Shown one piece after another: positions 1-8,932 of a DNA stretch of 46,832 bases. Under the pieces are notes generated by a model that worked only from the letters and a program-made list of their open reading frames with translations, made no database searches and was not told the origin of the DNA. Numbering within the stretch: the first letter of the stretch is position 1; the number at the start of each line of letters is the position of its first letter. The stretch spans positions 1-46,832 of the forward strand of contig JAHEYR010000004.1 in assembly GCA_023251485.1 (NCBI GenBank), read 5' to 3'. The stretch is from Bacteroidales bacterium. Lineage in GTDB: Bacteria; Bacteroidota; Bacteroidia; Bacteroidales; Cfx3-03. Both the position numbers and the translations under genes were made by a program.

Positions 1-444
1 GAAAAAGGTCAGGCAATCAAAGATGAGTTACTTTATCTTGTGGATGAAGATACGCATGCATTTAATAAAATAATGGATGCATTTGCTCTTCCAAAAGGAA
101 ATGAAGAAGAAATACTGGTCAGAACGATTGCTATCCAGGAGGCTACGCGTTATGCTATTGAAATCCCATTTCGGGTAATGAAAGTTACCTTTCGTTCTCT
201 TGAACTGATCAAGGCCATGGCTGAAACTGGAAATCCTAACTCTGTCACCGATGCTGGTGTTGGGGCTTTATGTGCCAGATCTGCAGTAATGGGAGCCTTT
301 TTGAATGTTAAAATCAATGCTTCAGGACTGAAAGACAAAGCTTTTGTTGAAAAGGTCTTGGCAGAAGGTACTGAGATTGAAACTAAAACTAAAATGATAG
401 AAGATGAGATTTTATTGATTGTAAACGGTAAAATAAAAATCTAA
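1..444 (+). CDS. Formiminotetrahydrofolate cyclodeaminase, C-terminal part (partial)
   Basis: This is the last 147 codons of a gene that begins before the window; the frame is open from base 1 to the TAA at 442-444. The helical sequence with VDEDTHAFNKIMDAF near the start and IPFRVMK in the middle is typical of the cyclodeaminase domain (FTCD_C family). That enzyme converts 5-formimino-tetrahydrofolate to 5,10-methenyl-tetrahydrofolate and ammonia in histidine degradation. Whether the missing part includes the formiminotransferase domain, as in bifunctional FTCD proteins, cannot be seen. An ATG at 40 is internal and not the true start. A strong terminator follows at 470-511, so transcription from this gene probably ends there. 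Confidence 0.85.
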   Translation, partial: EKGQAIKDELLYLVDEDTHAFNKIMDAFALPKGNEEEILVRTIAIQEATRYAIEIPFRVMKVTFRSLELIKAMAETGNPNSVTDAGVGALCARSAVMGAFLNVKINASGLKDKAFVEKVLAEGTEIETKTKMIEDEILLIVNGKIKI

Positions 445-469
445 CATTTTTATTGATTAAGATATAAAG

Positions 470-511
470 GGCTGAGAATAAAGCAAAAAGAATATTCTCA
501 GCCTTTTTTTT
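470..511 (+). terminator. Rho-independent terminator after the cyclodeaminase gene
   Basis: A perfect 11-bp stem (GGCTGAGAATA at 470-480 pairs with TATTCTCAGCC at 493-503) closes a 12-base loop and is followed by eight T residues. Confidence 0.9.
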
Positions 512-580
512 ATTTAGGATTGCAAAATGTGCAGTATTGATTTAAAATGACGAAAGATCAGGAAGTCAATTCTATAATTT

Positions 581-612
581 TTTGGCGTTTATAAATATTG
601 GTTGTAAATTTA
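581..612 (+). promoter_or_regulatory. Candidate Bacteroidota promoter for the ThuA/GH9 operon
   Basis: TTTG at 581-584 and TAAATTTA at 605-612 (one mismatch to TAnnTTTG) are separated by 20 bases. This would place the transcript start about 40 bases before the ATG at 658. The assignment rests on the motif alone. Confidence 0.4.
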
Positions 613-657
613 GATCGTAAACCGTGCTATTATTTTAAAAGCTTCAAAATTTGTTAA

Positions 658-3180
658 ATGAAAACATTAATACGCCTATTTATAGTACATCTTATTCCTT
701 TCATCATTTTTGTAGTTGGATTGAGTTCAACAATTGTAGCCCAAACCCAGAAAGTTAAGATTCTTGTCGTTGCATCTAGTGATCCTGATCATGATCCAAT
801 GATTCTTGCGGCAAAACAATTTTTCAAGGAAATCGCTTCTTCTAATCAATTTGAAATAGACTTTACTCGTGATGCAAATGTGATTACTGAAAATAATCTG
901 GCAAACTACCATGTATTTATTCAACTGCATCTGGCGCCTTTTGATATGACACAACAGCAACAATTTGCCTTGCAGCAGTTTATTTCAAAAGGAAGAGGAT
1001 GGATTGGTATTCATGCAGCGGGTCTTACCGGAAAACAGTTTATTGATCCCCAAACACCCTACTGGCAGTGGTTTGAAAAATTAATGGGCAACATAGTATA
1101 CTCTCCACATCCTGCTATCCAAAATGGGAACGTGATAATTGAAGACCGAAGTCATCCTGTTACTAAAAACTTGCCGGCTTCCTTTACGATTCGTGATGAG
1201 TGGTATGAATTCAATAAGAGTCCACGTCTTAATGTCCATGTATTAGCATCAGCCGATGAAACATCATATAAACCATCAAAACCAATGGGAGATCATCCTA
1301 TTATCTGGACTAATCCTCAGTATAATCGTGTATTATATATTGGTATCGGACATGATAAATCTATATGTTCTGATCCTAATTTTACAATTCTAATGCGTGA
1401 TGCTATTTTGTGGGCTGCTTCGAAAGTAGAAAACAAAGAACAGAAGGATTTGGATCAGTCATTAAGCAAAGAGATTACAGTGCTTTCTAATCAGGTTGCA
1501 TTTAATTTAGATGGCCCGAAGTCAGCTATGATTAAAAGTGATAAAATATTAGCTAATAACACTTCATTTCAGATTATCGATGCCATTACTGATCAGACCG
1601 TATTTACCGGAAAATTGAAAAAATCGGAACAGGTAGTAGATTGGCAGACGAATGTTTGGTATAGTCGGGCTGATTTTACTTCCTTTCAACAACCCGGCTA
1701 TTACAAAATTCGGATTCAACAAAACGGAAAGTTATTTGATTCGTACGATTTCAAAATTGAACAAGATGCACTTGGAAAGGTTGCGATTCCAGCCATTATA
1801 AATTTCTTTAATCATCAACGAGCAAATTCACCGCAGGAATTAGAGGCTGATAAGAATCTTATCCTCTATGGAAGTAATAAAACAGTCGATCTTCACGGTG
1901 GCTGGTGTGATGCTTCAGGCGATGTAAGCAAATATTTCTCGCATTTGGCATACACTAATTTTATGTCACCTCAACAGATTCCTATGGTGACATGGTCTAT
2001 GGTGAATACCTCCGAAATGATTCCTGACTTATTAACCCAGATCGGTTCGAAAGAACCATTGATGAATGAAGCCTTATATGGCGCCGATTATATCATGCGT
2101 TCGCTCTCGCCTGAAGGATATTTCTACATGACGGTTTTCAGCTATTTCAATAAAGACCCCAACGCTCGTCGTGTGGTAGGATTGCTGGCTGATAGTAAAA
2201 CTACTTCTGACTATCAGTGCGCTTATCGCGAGGGTGGCGGAATGGCCATTGCTGCTTTGGCTCGGATCTCTCGTTGGAACAGAAATGGCGATTTTACTTC
2301 AAAGCAATATCTGGATGCAGCTGAACGTGCGTTTGCTCATCTTCAGAAATTTAGTACTAAGTATGCTGATGATGGCAAAGACAATGTCATTGATGATTAT
2401 TGTGCATTGATGGCTGCTTCTGAACTTTGGATTTCAACCAATAAAGATATTTATTGTGATGAAGCCCGGAAGAGGATGCAGAATCTGGCAAAACGTCTTT
2501 CTCCTGAAGGATATTTTATTGCCAATGATTCAAACAGACCCTTCTGGCATGCAGCTGATGCTGGACTACCTATCATCTCGCTGGCTCGTTATCTGGATAA
2601 AGAGGTTGATAAAACATATAGAAAAATAGCCCTTCGTACGATAAAAACAGCCCTCGATTACAACCTGAAAGTAACGCATGAAGTTGTCAATCCTTTTGGT
2701 TATGCACGTCAAAGTTTTCTGTATAAAGGCAAAGTACAGAATGGTTTTTTTATTCCCCATGAAAATGAAAGTGGATGGTGGTGGCAGGGTGAAGATGCCC
2801 GTCTGGGCTCATTAGCGGCTGCGGTTATTGTTGGAGGGCGTCTGGTCTATCCGGGAAAGACTCCACAAGGTGTGACTCCAGAACTTGCTGAATACGCAGG
2901 GAATCTGATTTCTTGGGTACTGGGATGTAATCCTTATAATATTTGTATGATGTATGGCTATGGACGAAACAATGTACCTCATATGAGCTCGATGTATGGA
3001 CATGGATCGGGTAGGGGTGGAATTTCTAATGGTATCACCGGCAAAGATGGGCGCGGAGATGGTTCGGGTATTGATTTTAAAGTGGAAGATAACGGAAATG
3101 AATGGCGGTGGAGTGAACAATGGATACCTCATACCGGATGGTTTTTACAAGCTATTACTGCGATGTCATCAAAGAAATAA
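658..3180 (+). CDS. Secreted ThuA-like domain fused to GH9 glycoside hydrolase
   Basis: An 840-residue secreted protein with three parts. Residues 1-29 form a signal peptide ending near VAQ. Residues 33-256 are a ThuA-like domain (glutamine-amidotransferase-like fold; note GWIGIHAAG and DEWYEF), a family tied to trehalose and keto-sugar metabolism. Residues about 275-378 resemble the Ig-like CelD_N domain, and residues about 385-838 resemble a GH9 catalytic domain. The usual DAGD base motif reads DASGD (D418, D422) with one extra residue, and the acid is probably a Glu in GNEWRWSEQ near the end. GH9 enzymes mostly cut beta-1,4-glucans, but the substrate here is unknown. It starts a three-gene plus-strand group with two further ThuA-like proteins. 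The ThuA-GH9 fusion is unusual in my recollection. Confidence 0.8.
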   Translation: MKTLIRLFIVHLIPFIIFVVGLSSTIVAQTQKVKILVVASSDPDHDPMILAAKQFFKEIASSNQFEIDFTRDANVITENNLANYHVFIQLHLAPFDMTQQQQFALQQFISKGRGWIGIHAAGLTGKQFIDPQTPYWQWFEKLMGNIVYSPHPAIQNGNVIIEDRSHPVTKNLPASFTIRDEWYEFNKSPRLNVHVLASADETSYKPSKPMGDHPIIWTNPQYNRVLYIGIGHDKSICSDPNFTILMRDAILWAASKVENKEQKDLDQSLSKEITVLSNQVAFNLDGPKSAMIKSDKILANNTSFQIIDAITDQTVFTGKLKKSEQVVDWQTNVWYSRADFTSFQQPGYYKIRIQQNGKLFDSYDFKIEQDALGKVAIPAIINFFNHQRANSPQELEADKNLILYGSNKTVDLHGGWCDASGDVSKYFSHLAYTNFMSPQQIPMVTWSMVNTSEMIPDLLTQIGSKEPLMNEALYGADYIMRSLSPEGYFYMTVFSYFNKDPNARRVVGLLADSKTTSDYQCAYREGGGMAIAALARISRWNRNGDFTSKQYLDAAERAFAHLQKFSTKYADDGKDNVIDDYCALMAASELWISTNKDIYCDEARKRMQNLAKRLSPEGYFIANDSNRPFWHAADAGLPIISLARYLDKEVDKTYRKIALRTIKTALDYNLKVTHEVVNPFGYARQSFLYKGKVQNGFFIPHENESGWWWQGEDARLGSLAAAVIVGGRLVYPGKTPQGVTPELAEYAGNLISWVLGCNPYNICMMYGYGRNNVPHMSSMYGHGSGRGGISNGITGKDGRGDGSGIDFKVEDNGNEWRWSEQWIPHTGWFLQAITAMSSKK

Positions 3181-3198
3181 GATCATAAATAAAAAGAT

Positions 3199-3975
3199 AT
3201 GAAAAGAAAAACGCTTAAACACCTTTTTTTTATTGGAATGGTGATTGCCCTGTTTGCAACTAGTTCCAACGTATTTGCAAAAGCTCCAAAATTTAAGGCA
3301 TTAGTGCTTACTGAACGTGGCGGACAGCATGAAGGTTTTGTTGTTGCAGCTCTTGATTGGTTGCATCAACTTGCTGTTGAAAAGAACTTTGAGATCACCG
3401 TGATCAATCATGCCAATGATATAAATGAACATCTTCTATCGAACTATAAAGTCGTTATCCAGTTGAATTATCCTCCATATACCTGGGACGAAAAAGCCAA
3501 AGCCGCATTTATAAAATACATAGAAGAGGGCCGGGGAGGCTGGGTTGGTTTTCATCATGCTACCTTATTGGGTGAGTTTGACGGATATCCTATGTGGAAC
3601 TGGTTTTCCGATTTCATGGGCGGAATCCGATTTGATAATTATATAGCTGCGACAGCATCGGGTACTGTAAATGTTGAAGATAAAAATCATCCTGTGATGA
3701 AAGGCGTTCCGGTGTCATTTGTAATTCCTGATGATGAATGGTATACGTTTAATAAAAATCCACGCCCCAATGTACATGTGCTGGCAACAGTAGACGAATC
3801 GACGTATAATCCTGCTTCAACCATTAAGATGGGAGACCATCCGGTGGTATGGATCAATGAAAAAATGAAAGCTCGTAACGTTTACTTTCTGATGGGGCAT
3901 CATGCGAACCTCCTTAAAAATGAATCGTTTAAAACCATGGTTCGTAATGCTATTCTTTGGGTATCTGAAAAATAA
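3199..3975 (+). CDS. Secreted ThuA-like domain protein
   Basis: A 258-residue protein made almost entirely of one ThuA-like domain after a signal peptide (residues 1-27, ending SNVFA). It shares the domain's landmarks with its neighbours: GRGGWVGFHHAT, a DDEWYTF segment, MGDHPVVW and a C-terminal VRNAILWV helix. It lies 18 bases after the GH9 fusion gene and is probably cotranscribed. ThuA-like proteins act on sugars or keto-sugars, but the reaction of periplasmic versions like this is not settled. The likely location is the periplasm, acting on products of the adjacent glycosidase; that link is inferred from position. Confidence 0.8.
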   Translation: MKRKTLKHLFFIGMVIALFATSSNVFAKAPKFKALVLTERGGQHEGFVVAALDWLHQLAVEKNFEITVINHANDINEHLLSNYKVVIQLNYPPYTWDEKAKAAFIKYIEEGRGGWVGFHHATLLGEFDGYPMWNWFSDFMGGIRFDNYIAATASGTVNVEDKNHPVMKGVPVSFVIPDDEWYTFNKNPRPNVHVLATVDESTYNPASTIKMGDHPVVWINEKMKARNVYFLMGHHANLLKNESFKTMVRNAILWVSEK

Positions 3976-4057
3976 ATCTACGTTAAAACAATAAAACTAT
4001 TTAATATTAACTTAAGCCATATCTCTGTGATGGTGGCAACTAAACAAACGAAACACG

Positions 4058-4843
4058 ATGAATTATTATTTTAAAAGCGTATTAGTGGTCATTGTGGTGC
4101 TTTTATTTAGCGCCACATCCAATGCACAATTTCCCCGGTTCAAAGTTCTGGCGTTTTATAGTAAAAAGGTTGAACCTGCGCACGTTGAATTTGCCGTTGA
4201 TGCTATAAAGTTCTTTAAGGATCTTACGGTGGGTGATGGTTTCGTTTTCGACACTACCAGCAATATGGCTGATCTGAATGATGCCAAATTAAAAAATTAC
4301 CAGTTAGTGATGATGCTAAATGATTTTCCTCATAATCAGTCACAGCGTGATGCATTCAGAAAATATATGGAAAACGGAGGAGGCTGGTATGGTTTTCATG
4401 TATCAGCTTATAACGATCAAAGTACAAACTGGCCTTGGTTATTAGATTTTCTGGGCGGTGGAGTCTTTTATCGTAATAACTGGCCTCCGATGCCGGCTAA
4501 GTTAATCGTTGACGATCAGAACCACTCGGTAACTAAGGGATTGCCCGATACCTTTATCTCTCCAACGAATGAATGGTATCAATGGAAACCAAGTCCCCGT
4601 GAACGTAAAAATATAAAAGTATTAGTTAGTCTTTCCCCCGAAAACTACCCCTTTGGATTAAAAGATATAATACCTGATGGCGATTGTCCTGTTGTATGGA
4701 CGAACACCGATTATCGAATGATTTATCTGAATATGGGACATGGTAATCGGATTTTTAGTGATGCCACACAAGATAAGCTGATTATTGCGGCACTTCGTTG
4801 GGTGATCGAAACCGACAAGAAGGGAAATGTATTTAAATACTAA
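4058..4843 (+). CDS. Secreted ThuA-like domain protein
   Basis: A 261-residue ThuA-like protein with a signal peptide (residues 1-23, ending SNA before QFP). Domain landmarks are GGGWYGFHVSAY, NEWYQW, DCPVVWTN and a C-terminal alpha helix. It is the most divergent of the three ThuA copies here: the HHA/HAAG stretch of the others is replaced by HVSAY. It lies 82 bases after the preceding ThuA gene with no terminator between them, so it probably belongs to the same operon. Function beyond the family is unknown. A long hairpin follows the gene. Confidence 0.8.
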   Translation: MNYYFKSVLVVIVVLLFSATSNAQFPRFKVLAFYSKKVEPAHVEFAVDAIKFFKDLTVGDGFVFDTTSNMADLNDAKLKNYQLVMMLNDFPHNQSQRDAFRKYMENGGGWYGFHVSAYNDQSTNWPWLLDFLGGGVFYRNNWPPMPAKLIVDDQNHSVTKGLPDTFISPTNEWYQWKPSPRERKNIKVLVSLSPENYPFGLKDIIPDGDCPVVWTNTDYRMIYLNMGHGNRIFSDATQDKLIIAALRWVIETDKKGNVFKY

Positions 4844-4879
4844 ATGCTTTAGTTTTTAATAGAATAGTTGTTTTCAGAA

Positions 4880-4987
4880 GATTGAATGATTGTTAAACCA
4901 CGACTGTTCATTCAATCATAAAGAGAAATCTTCGGAATATTTTAGTAGATATACAATCGTGCGTCTACTAAAATATTCCGAAGATTT
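4880..4987. terminator. Two hairpins between convergent genes (bidirectional terminator)
   Basis: The first hairpin pairs GATTGAATGA (4880-4889) with TCATTCAATC (4908-4917). The second is a perfect 24-bp inverted repeat pairing 4926-4949 with 4964-4987 around a 14-base loop. They separate the ThuA genes (plus) from the phosphohexomutase gene (minus). Neither side has a long T tract, so the stems rather than a classic U-tail may define the transcript ends. Confidence 0.6.
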
Positions 4988-5004
4988 AATAATTCAATCG
5001 ATAT

Positions 5005-6525
5005 CTATAACTGACTTTTGTCAAGTTCCCGATAGCTTCTAAAGAATTGTGTTAGTTTTGAGGTAATAGCTGCTACACCACCTTCCTGATTTGATTCAAT
5101 ATTTAGCGGTATCACGGGGTCATGAAGTGATAAACGCAGCAGAAACCATCCATTACCTGATTGCTCGTCACACGAAACACGAATACCTTCATAGTTATTT
5201 GGAACAATACTCCATCCATTGACTTGTTTAACGTATTCTGTAAGATCGGTAATAACTTTATTGCCATACTCTCTAAAAGCAGGGACCAATATTTTTAATC
5301 GGATCTCTTTACTTTCAAGTGGGGTTTGTAAGCTCTCCGTTAAGCTTAACAATGTTAAACCTTGTTGACGAAGTCGCGCTGCTTTAACCAATATTTTTGT
5401 GATTAAGAAAGCGCCATCATCGAGAAAATAGTTTTCTTTTAAAGCTGCGTGTCCGCTGGTTTCGATAGCCAGCCAGCATTCCTGTCCCGCTTTATTTAAA
5501 CGAATAGCCTCGTTGATGACATTTTTATATCCACGTTGAAACCGATGATGTTTTCCGCCAAGTTTTGTTTCTATAAATGCGGCAAGCCCATCTGAGGTGA
5601 TAGAGTCGGTAACGATAGTTGAATGGGGGTGTTCTTCCAGAATAATAGAAGCGATTAAAGCAATCAGTCGATTTCTATTAATACCGGTTCCAGTATGATC
5701 TACAGCAGCTGAACGGTCAACATCTGTATCAAAAATGATTCCAATATCAGCTTTATGGGCAAGAACCGCATTTTGAATAGACTCCATTGCTGTTTCGTCT
5801 TCCGGATTGGGAATGTGATTCGGGAAAGTACCATCTGGGTCAAGAAATTGACTCCCCGTAGTATTAGCTCCTAACGGTTCGAGTACTTTATCAACAAAAA
5901 AACCTCCTGAACCATTACCGGCATCAACAATGATATGAAAGTCTGACAGAGGCTTCATGTAATTAGTAGGATGGTTTACTTCTTTTCTGATCGTATCAAC
6001 TAAGAAACCAGAATAGGCCGCGATGAGATCATATTGAGATTCATTACCTCTTATAGAAGCATTGCCGATAGGATTTGTAGACGCAATTTCCAGAATCCTT
6101 GTTATATCTTTCTTTTCCAGACCACCAGTAGGGGTAAAGAACTTAATTCCATTTCGATTGAAAGGCAGATGGCTTGCTGTAAGCATTACAGCTCCATCAT
6201 ACTTAGTCTCTTCAAAAATAGTCGACATATACATTGCCGGAGTTGACGAGATGCCACAATCTATGCCATTAGAGCCGGTGGATAATATCCCATTCATAAA
6301 TGCACGCATCAATATTGGTCCGGAAATTCTTGAGTCGCGTCCAATAGCTATTGTCAATGGATTACTCGTCTTTTCGCTTTTCTCATTTAGCCATAAAACA
6401 AAAGCAATAGCTAGTTTTTCGACTACTTCTGGAGTTAGATTTATGGCTTGTCCTGCAATTCCTTCAGAAGCAACGCCTCTGATGTCTGACCCATTTTGTA
6501 AAGAGAACCAATTTATATCATTCAT
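5005..6525 (-). CDS. Phosphomannomutase/phosphoglucomutase
   Basis: A 506-residue alpha-D-phosphohexomutase that moves phosphate between the 1 and 6 positions of hexoses and so supplies sugar nucleotides for glycans. The active-site serine lies in TASHLPFNRNG (S118). The magnesium loop reads DTDVDRSAAVD, and GNGSGG and ETSGH correspond to sugar-binding loops. The length is normal for the family. Specificity for mannose, glucose or glucosamine phosphate cannot be read with confidence. It lies 117 bases downstream of kdsD on the same strand, so the two may be cotranscribed and both feed cell-surface polysaccharide synthesis. Confidence 0.85.
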   Translation of the reverse strand: MNDINWFSLQNGSDIRGVASEGIAGQAINLTPEVVEKLAIAFVLWLNEKSEKTSNPLTIAIGRDSRISGPILMRAFMNGILSTGSNGIDCGISSTPAMYMSTIFEETKYDGAVMLTASHLPFNRNGIKFFTPTGGLEKKDITRILEIASTNPIGNASIRGNESQYDLIAAYSGFLVDTIRKEVNHPTNYMKPLSDFHIIVDAGNGSGGFFVDKVLEPLGANTTGSQFLDPDGTFPNHIPNPEDETAMESIQNAVLAHKADIGIIFDTDVDRSAAVDHTGTGINRNRLIALIASIILEEHPHSTIVTDSITSDGLAAFIETKLGGKHHRFQRGYKNVINEAIRLNKAGQECWLAIETSGHAALKENYFLDDGAFLITKILVKAARLRQQGLTLLSLTESLQTPLESKEIRLKILVPAFREYGNKVITDLTEYVKQVNGWSIVPNNYEGIRVSCDEQSGNGWFLLRLSLHDPVIPLNIESNQEGGVAAITSKLTQFFRSYRELDKSQL

Positions 6526-6642
6526 GCTTGAGATAGTTTAATGATTGATGATCCGGTTTAAGCAGCATTTGTATGATCCTGATTTAATTAATATTAAATC
6601 GGTATACTTAAAAATGATTATAGTCTGAATTGTTTGTATAAA

Positions 6643-7617
6643 CTAAACAATTCCTTCACGCAAAATATCGTGGATATGCACTACTCCAAGGTATTCCTGG
6701 CCAGTCATAACCAGTAGTGATGTTATTTTATTATTCTTCATCGTCGAATAGGCATCAACAGCCAAAATATCTTCTTCTACCGTTTTAGGAGAAGGCGACA
6801 TGATATCTTTTGCGGTTATCAGTTCAAAGTTTTTAGTTTTTTCAAGCATTCTCCGAAGGTCTCCATCCGTGATAATCCCGATTAATTGACCATTTTCGTT
6901 TAATACAGCTGTAGCACCCAGTCTTTTCGATGAAATCTCGATAATGATTTTATCCAATTTATCATTAATGTAGACGAAAGGACGCTCGTTATTTTTGTAT
7001 AGGTCACTTACTCTTAAATAGAGTTTTTTACCCAAGGCGCCTCCTGGATGTGTTAGTGCGTAATCATGCGTTGTGAATCCACTATATTCAAGCAAACTTA
7101 CCATCATGGCATCGCCCATTACAATCTGAGCCGTCGTGCTAGAAGTAGGAGCCAGGTTGTTGGGACAAGCTTCACGTTCAATCATGGCATAGATCGTATA
7201 ATCTGAGTTCTGCGAAAGGAAAGAGTTGGTAACAGATACCATGGCGATTATTTTAGTACCCAGTCCCAGATTTCTGATCAATGGGATCAATACTTTTATT
7301 TCAGGGCTACTTCCGCTTTTTGACAGGCAGAGTACAATGTCTTTCTCTTTAATGATACCCAGATCGCCATGAATAGCATCTGCTGCATGCATAAAGATTG
7401 CAGGTGTACCGGTAGAATTAAACGATGCAACAATCTTTTGAGCAATAATGGCACTTTTTCCAACACCTGTGACGATCACTCTACCTTCGCTTTCTCCGAT
7501 TAATTGAATACATTCGGCAAAAGTATCGTCAACATAGTTTTGTAATTTTGAGATAGTATCGAGTTCTATTTGGATTGCAGTGTTTGCCGATTGCTTTATT
7601 TCATTAATTGTTTTCAT
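6643..7617 (-). CDS. kdsD: D-arabinose-5-phosphate isomerase (KpsF/GutQ/KdsD family)
   Basis: A 324-residue protein with an N-terminal SIS domain (residues about 35-190) and two C-terminal CBS domains (about 205-324). Family signatures are GVGKSAIIAQK, HAADAIHGDLG, LSKSGSSPEI, APTSSTTA and HPGGALGKKL, which carry the usual phosphate-binding and catalytic histidine positions. The enzyme converts ribulose 5-phosphate to arabinose 5-phosphate, the first step toward Kdo for lipopolysaccharide. The 324-residue length matches KdsD. It is followed by a phosphohexomutase gene. The rest of the Kdo pathway is not in the window. Confidence 0.9.
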   Translation of the reverse strand: MKTINEIKQSANTAIQIELDTISKLQNYVDDTFAECIQLIGESEGRVIVTGVGKSAIIAQKIVASFNSTGTPAIFMHAADAIHGDLGIIKEKDIVLCLSKSGSSPEIKVLIPLIRNLGLGTKIIAMVSVTNSFLSQNSDYTIYAMIEREACPNNLAPTSSTTAQIVMGDAMMVSLLEYSGFTTHDYALTHPGGALGKKLYLRVSDLYKNNERPFVYINDKLDKIIIEISSKRLGATAVLNENGQLIGIITDGDLRRMLEKTKNFELITAKDIMSPSPKTVEEDILAVDAYSTMKNNKITSLLVMTGQEYLGVVHIHDILREGIV

Positions 7618-7680
7618 AGTGTAGATATAAATGCTTTATTTATTGCTGTTTAAATAAAAAGAGGTGGCTTTTATTATCTA

Positions 7681-7688
7681 CAAATTTA
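7681..7688 (-). promoter_or_regulatory. Candidate -7 box for kdsD
   Basis: CAAATTTA on the plus strand reads TAAATTTG on the minus strand, a match to TAnnTTTG, about 65 bases before the kdsD start. No clear -33 TTTG is present. Apart from this box, the 294-base gap 7618-7911 shows nothing I can name. Confidence 0.35.
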
Positions 7689-7911
7689 ATCATTCATATT
7701 GAAATGGAGAGCTAACGGACTTTAATTTTATAACATATTAACAAGAAGCCATAAAGGTTTTGGTAATGACAATGCAATAAACATTTCAATCTGTTAGATG
7801 TCTGTCTTGATCTGTTTATTCTTATTTCAGGATAAATCAAGGTATGATAATAAGATACATTGTCGATTAAATCTTCGTTTAATTGCGGAGATCGGCTAAT
7901 AGAATGAATAG

Positions 7912-8514
7912 TTAGTTTTTTATCACCCCATATAAAACAATTTCTAACAAATTGTCGAGGGTTTTGTCAAATCCGGGTTTTCTAATATTGGAGAATAGTT
8001 TTAACTCGATACCCCGTATAGCTGCAATAAGACCAATTGCTGCAAATTCAGGTTCTTGAATAGTGAAGTATCCTTCGTTAACTCCCGCTTCTAAGATTTC
8101 AGTCAAAATCTGAATTTCTTGAACTTTAAAAATCTGATGGATATTATCCGATTCAGCAAAACGTGATTTCGATTGCTCTTTAACGGCCAAATACAATACC
8201 TTATAATCGGAAATGGTTTCCATCCGGGTTAGGATATACGCTTTAATTTTACTTTGTGGGTCATGATTCTTATTAACCTCTGTAAGTAATCTCTTCTTGA
8301 GTTCAGATAACTCAAGCTCAATTACAGCTTTATACATTTCATCTTTTCCAGTGAAATAATAATACAGTGTACTTTTTCCTTTTCCCACTGCAAGAGCTAT
8401 ATCGTCTATCGTTGTTTTATGATAACCATACTTTGTGAATACCCCTCTACAAATATCAACAAGATCTTCTCTTGTTTCAATCTTGGTTTTCAGCTTAATC
8501 GCTTTTTGAATCAT
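7912..8514 (-). CDS. TetR family transcriptional regulator
   Basis: A 200-residue regulator with a typical N-terminal TetR DNA-binding domain: FTKYGYHKTTIDDIALAVGKGKSTLYYYFTGKDEMYKAVI covers the helix-turn-helix (residues about 27-67). The C-terminal helical domain binds an unknown ligand. The gene stands alone. The gene downstream of it is kdsD, after 294 bases, and the next upstream region holds only the end of the dehydrogenase cluster. A palindrome lies directly before its start codon and may be an autoregulatory site. Its regulon cannot be inferred. Confidence 0.85.
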   Translation of the reverse strand: MIQKAIKLKTKIETREDLVDICRGVFTKYGYHKTTIDDIALAVGKGKSTLYYYFTGKDEMYKAVIELELSELKKRLLTEVNKNHDPQSKIKAYILTRMETISDYKVLYLAVKEQSKSRFAESDNIHQIFKVQEIQILTEILEAGVNEGYFTIQEPEFAAIGLIAAIRGIELKLFSNIRKPGFDKTLDNLLEIVLYGVIKN

Positions 8515-8515
8515 G

Positions 8516-8527
8516 ATATTCGAATAT
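8516..8527. promoter_or_regulatory. Palindrome at the TetR gene start (possible operator)
   Basis: ATATTCGAATAT is a perfect 12-bp palindrome starting two bases before the ATG of the TetR gene, and it overlaps a second palindrome (GAATATTC, 8522-8529). The position fits autoregulation. The rest of the gap up to about 8845 holds no gene I can support. Confidence 0.3.
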
Positions 8528-8845
8528 TCAAACGTTATACTTTACAAAGATGCAATAATTTATTTATAATTAAAAGTCAAGAGCTAAAATCCTTAAATGA
8601 TAGTTCTTTAGAAACTCTTCTTAACGTTCTGTTACCTGGAAACAACTCAGATATCAAATCAAAAATTACCCTATCCAGAGCATCGAAGCTGGATGTAGTC
8701 CTAAGCTAATTGGTATGTGATTCTACCTTGGTTTTACTATACAAGTCGAAGTATGGATGGACTACTATCGTAGTAACTGTTAAACTGGGATGTCTTCGAT
8801 GGTTGTTTTAGGGTGGTTTTTGGCTCAGGGTACCATCTTAAAAGA

Positions 8846-8884
8846 AAGAAGAGACGAAGTTGGGTTACAACATTGTCTCTTCTT
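8846..8884 (-). terminator. Terminator of the dehydrogenase/polyol cluster
   Basis: A perfect 10-bp stem (AAGAAGAGAC at 8846-8855 with GTCTCTTCTT at 8875-8884), followed on the minus strand by a T-rich run, lies about 50 bases after the stop of the dehydrogenase gene at 8933. Confidence 0.7.
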
Positions 8885-8932
8885 CCTTAATTTGAATATT
8901 AACAGTTTATGATGTTTTGATAAACCAAAAAA

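Noticed and set aside
7618-7911. Possible small RNA or gene between kdsD and the TetR gene
   Set aside because: Only a -7 box for kdsD is recognisable; no terminator hairpin or conserved structure was seen.
8419-8709. Plus-strand reading frame across the start of the TetR gene
   Set aside because: It is mostly antisense to the TetR gene and its promoter; low-complexity product without family resemblance.
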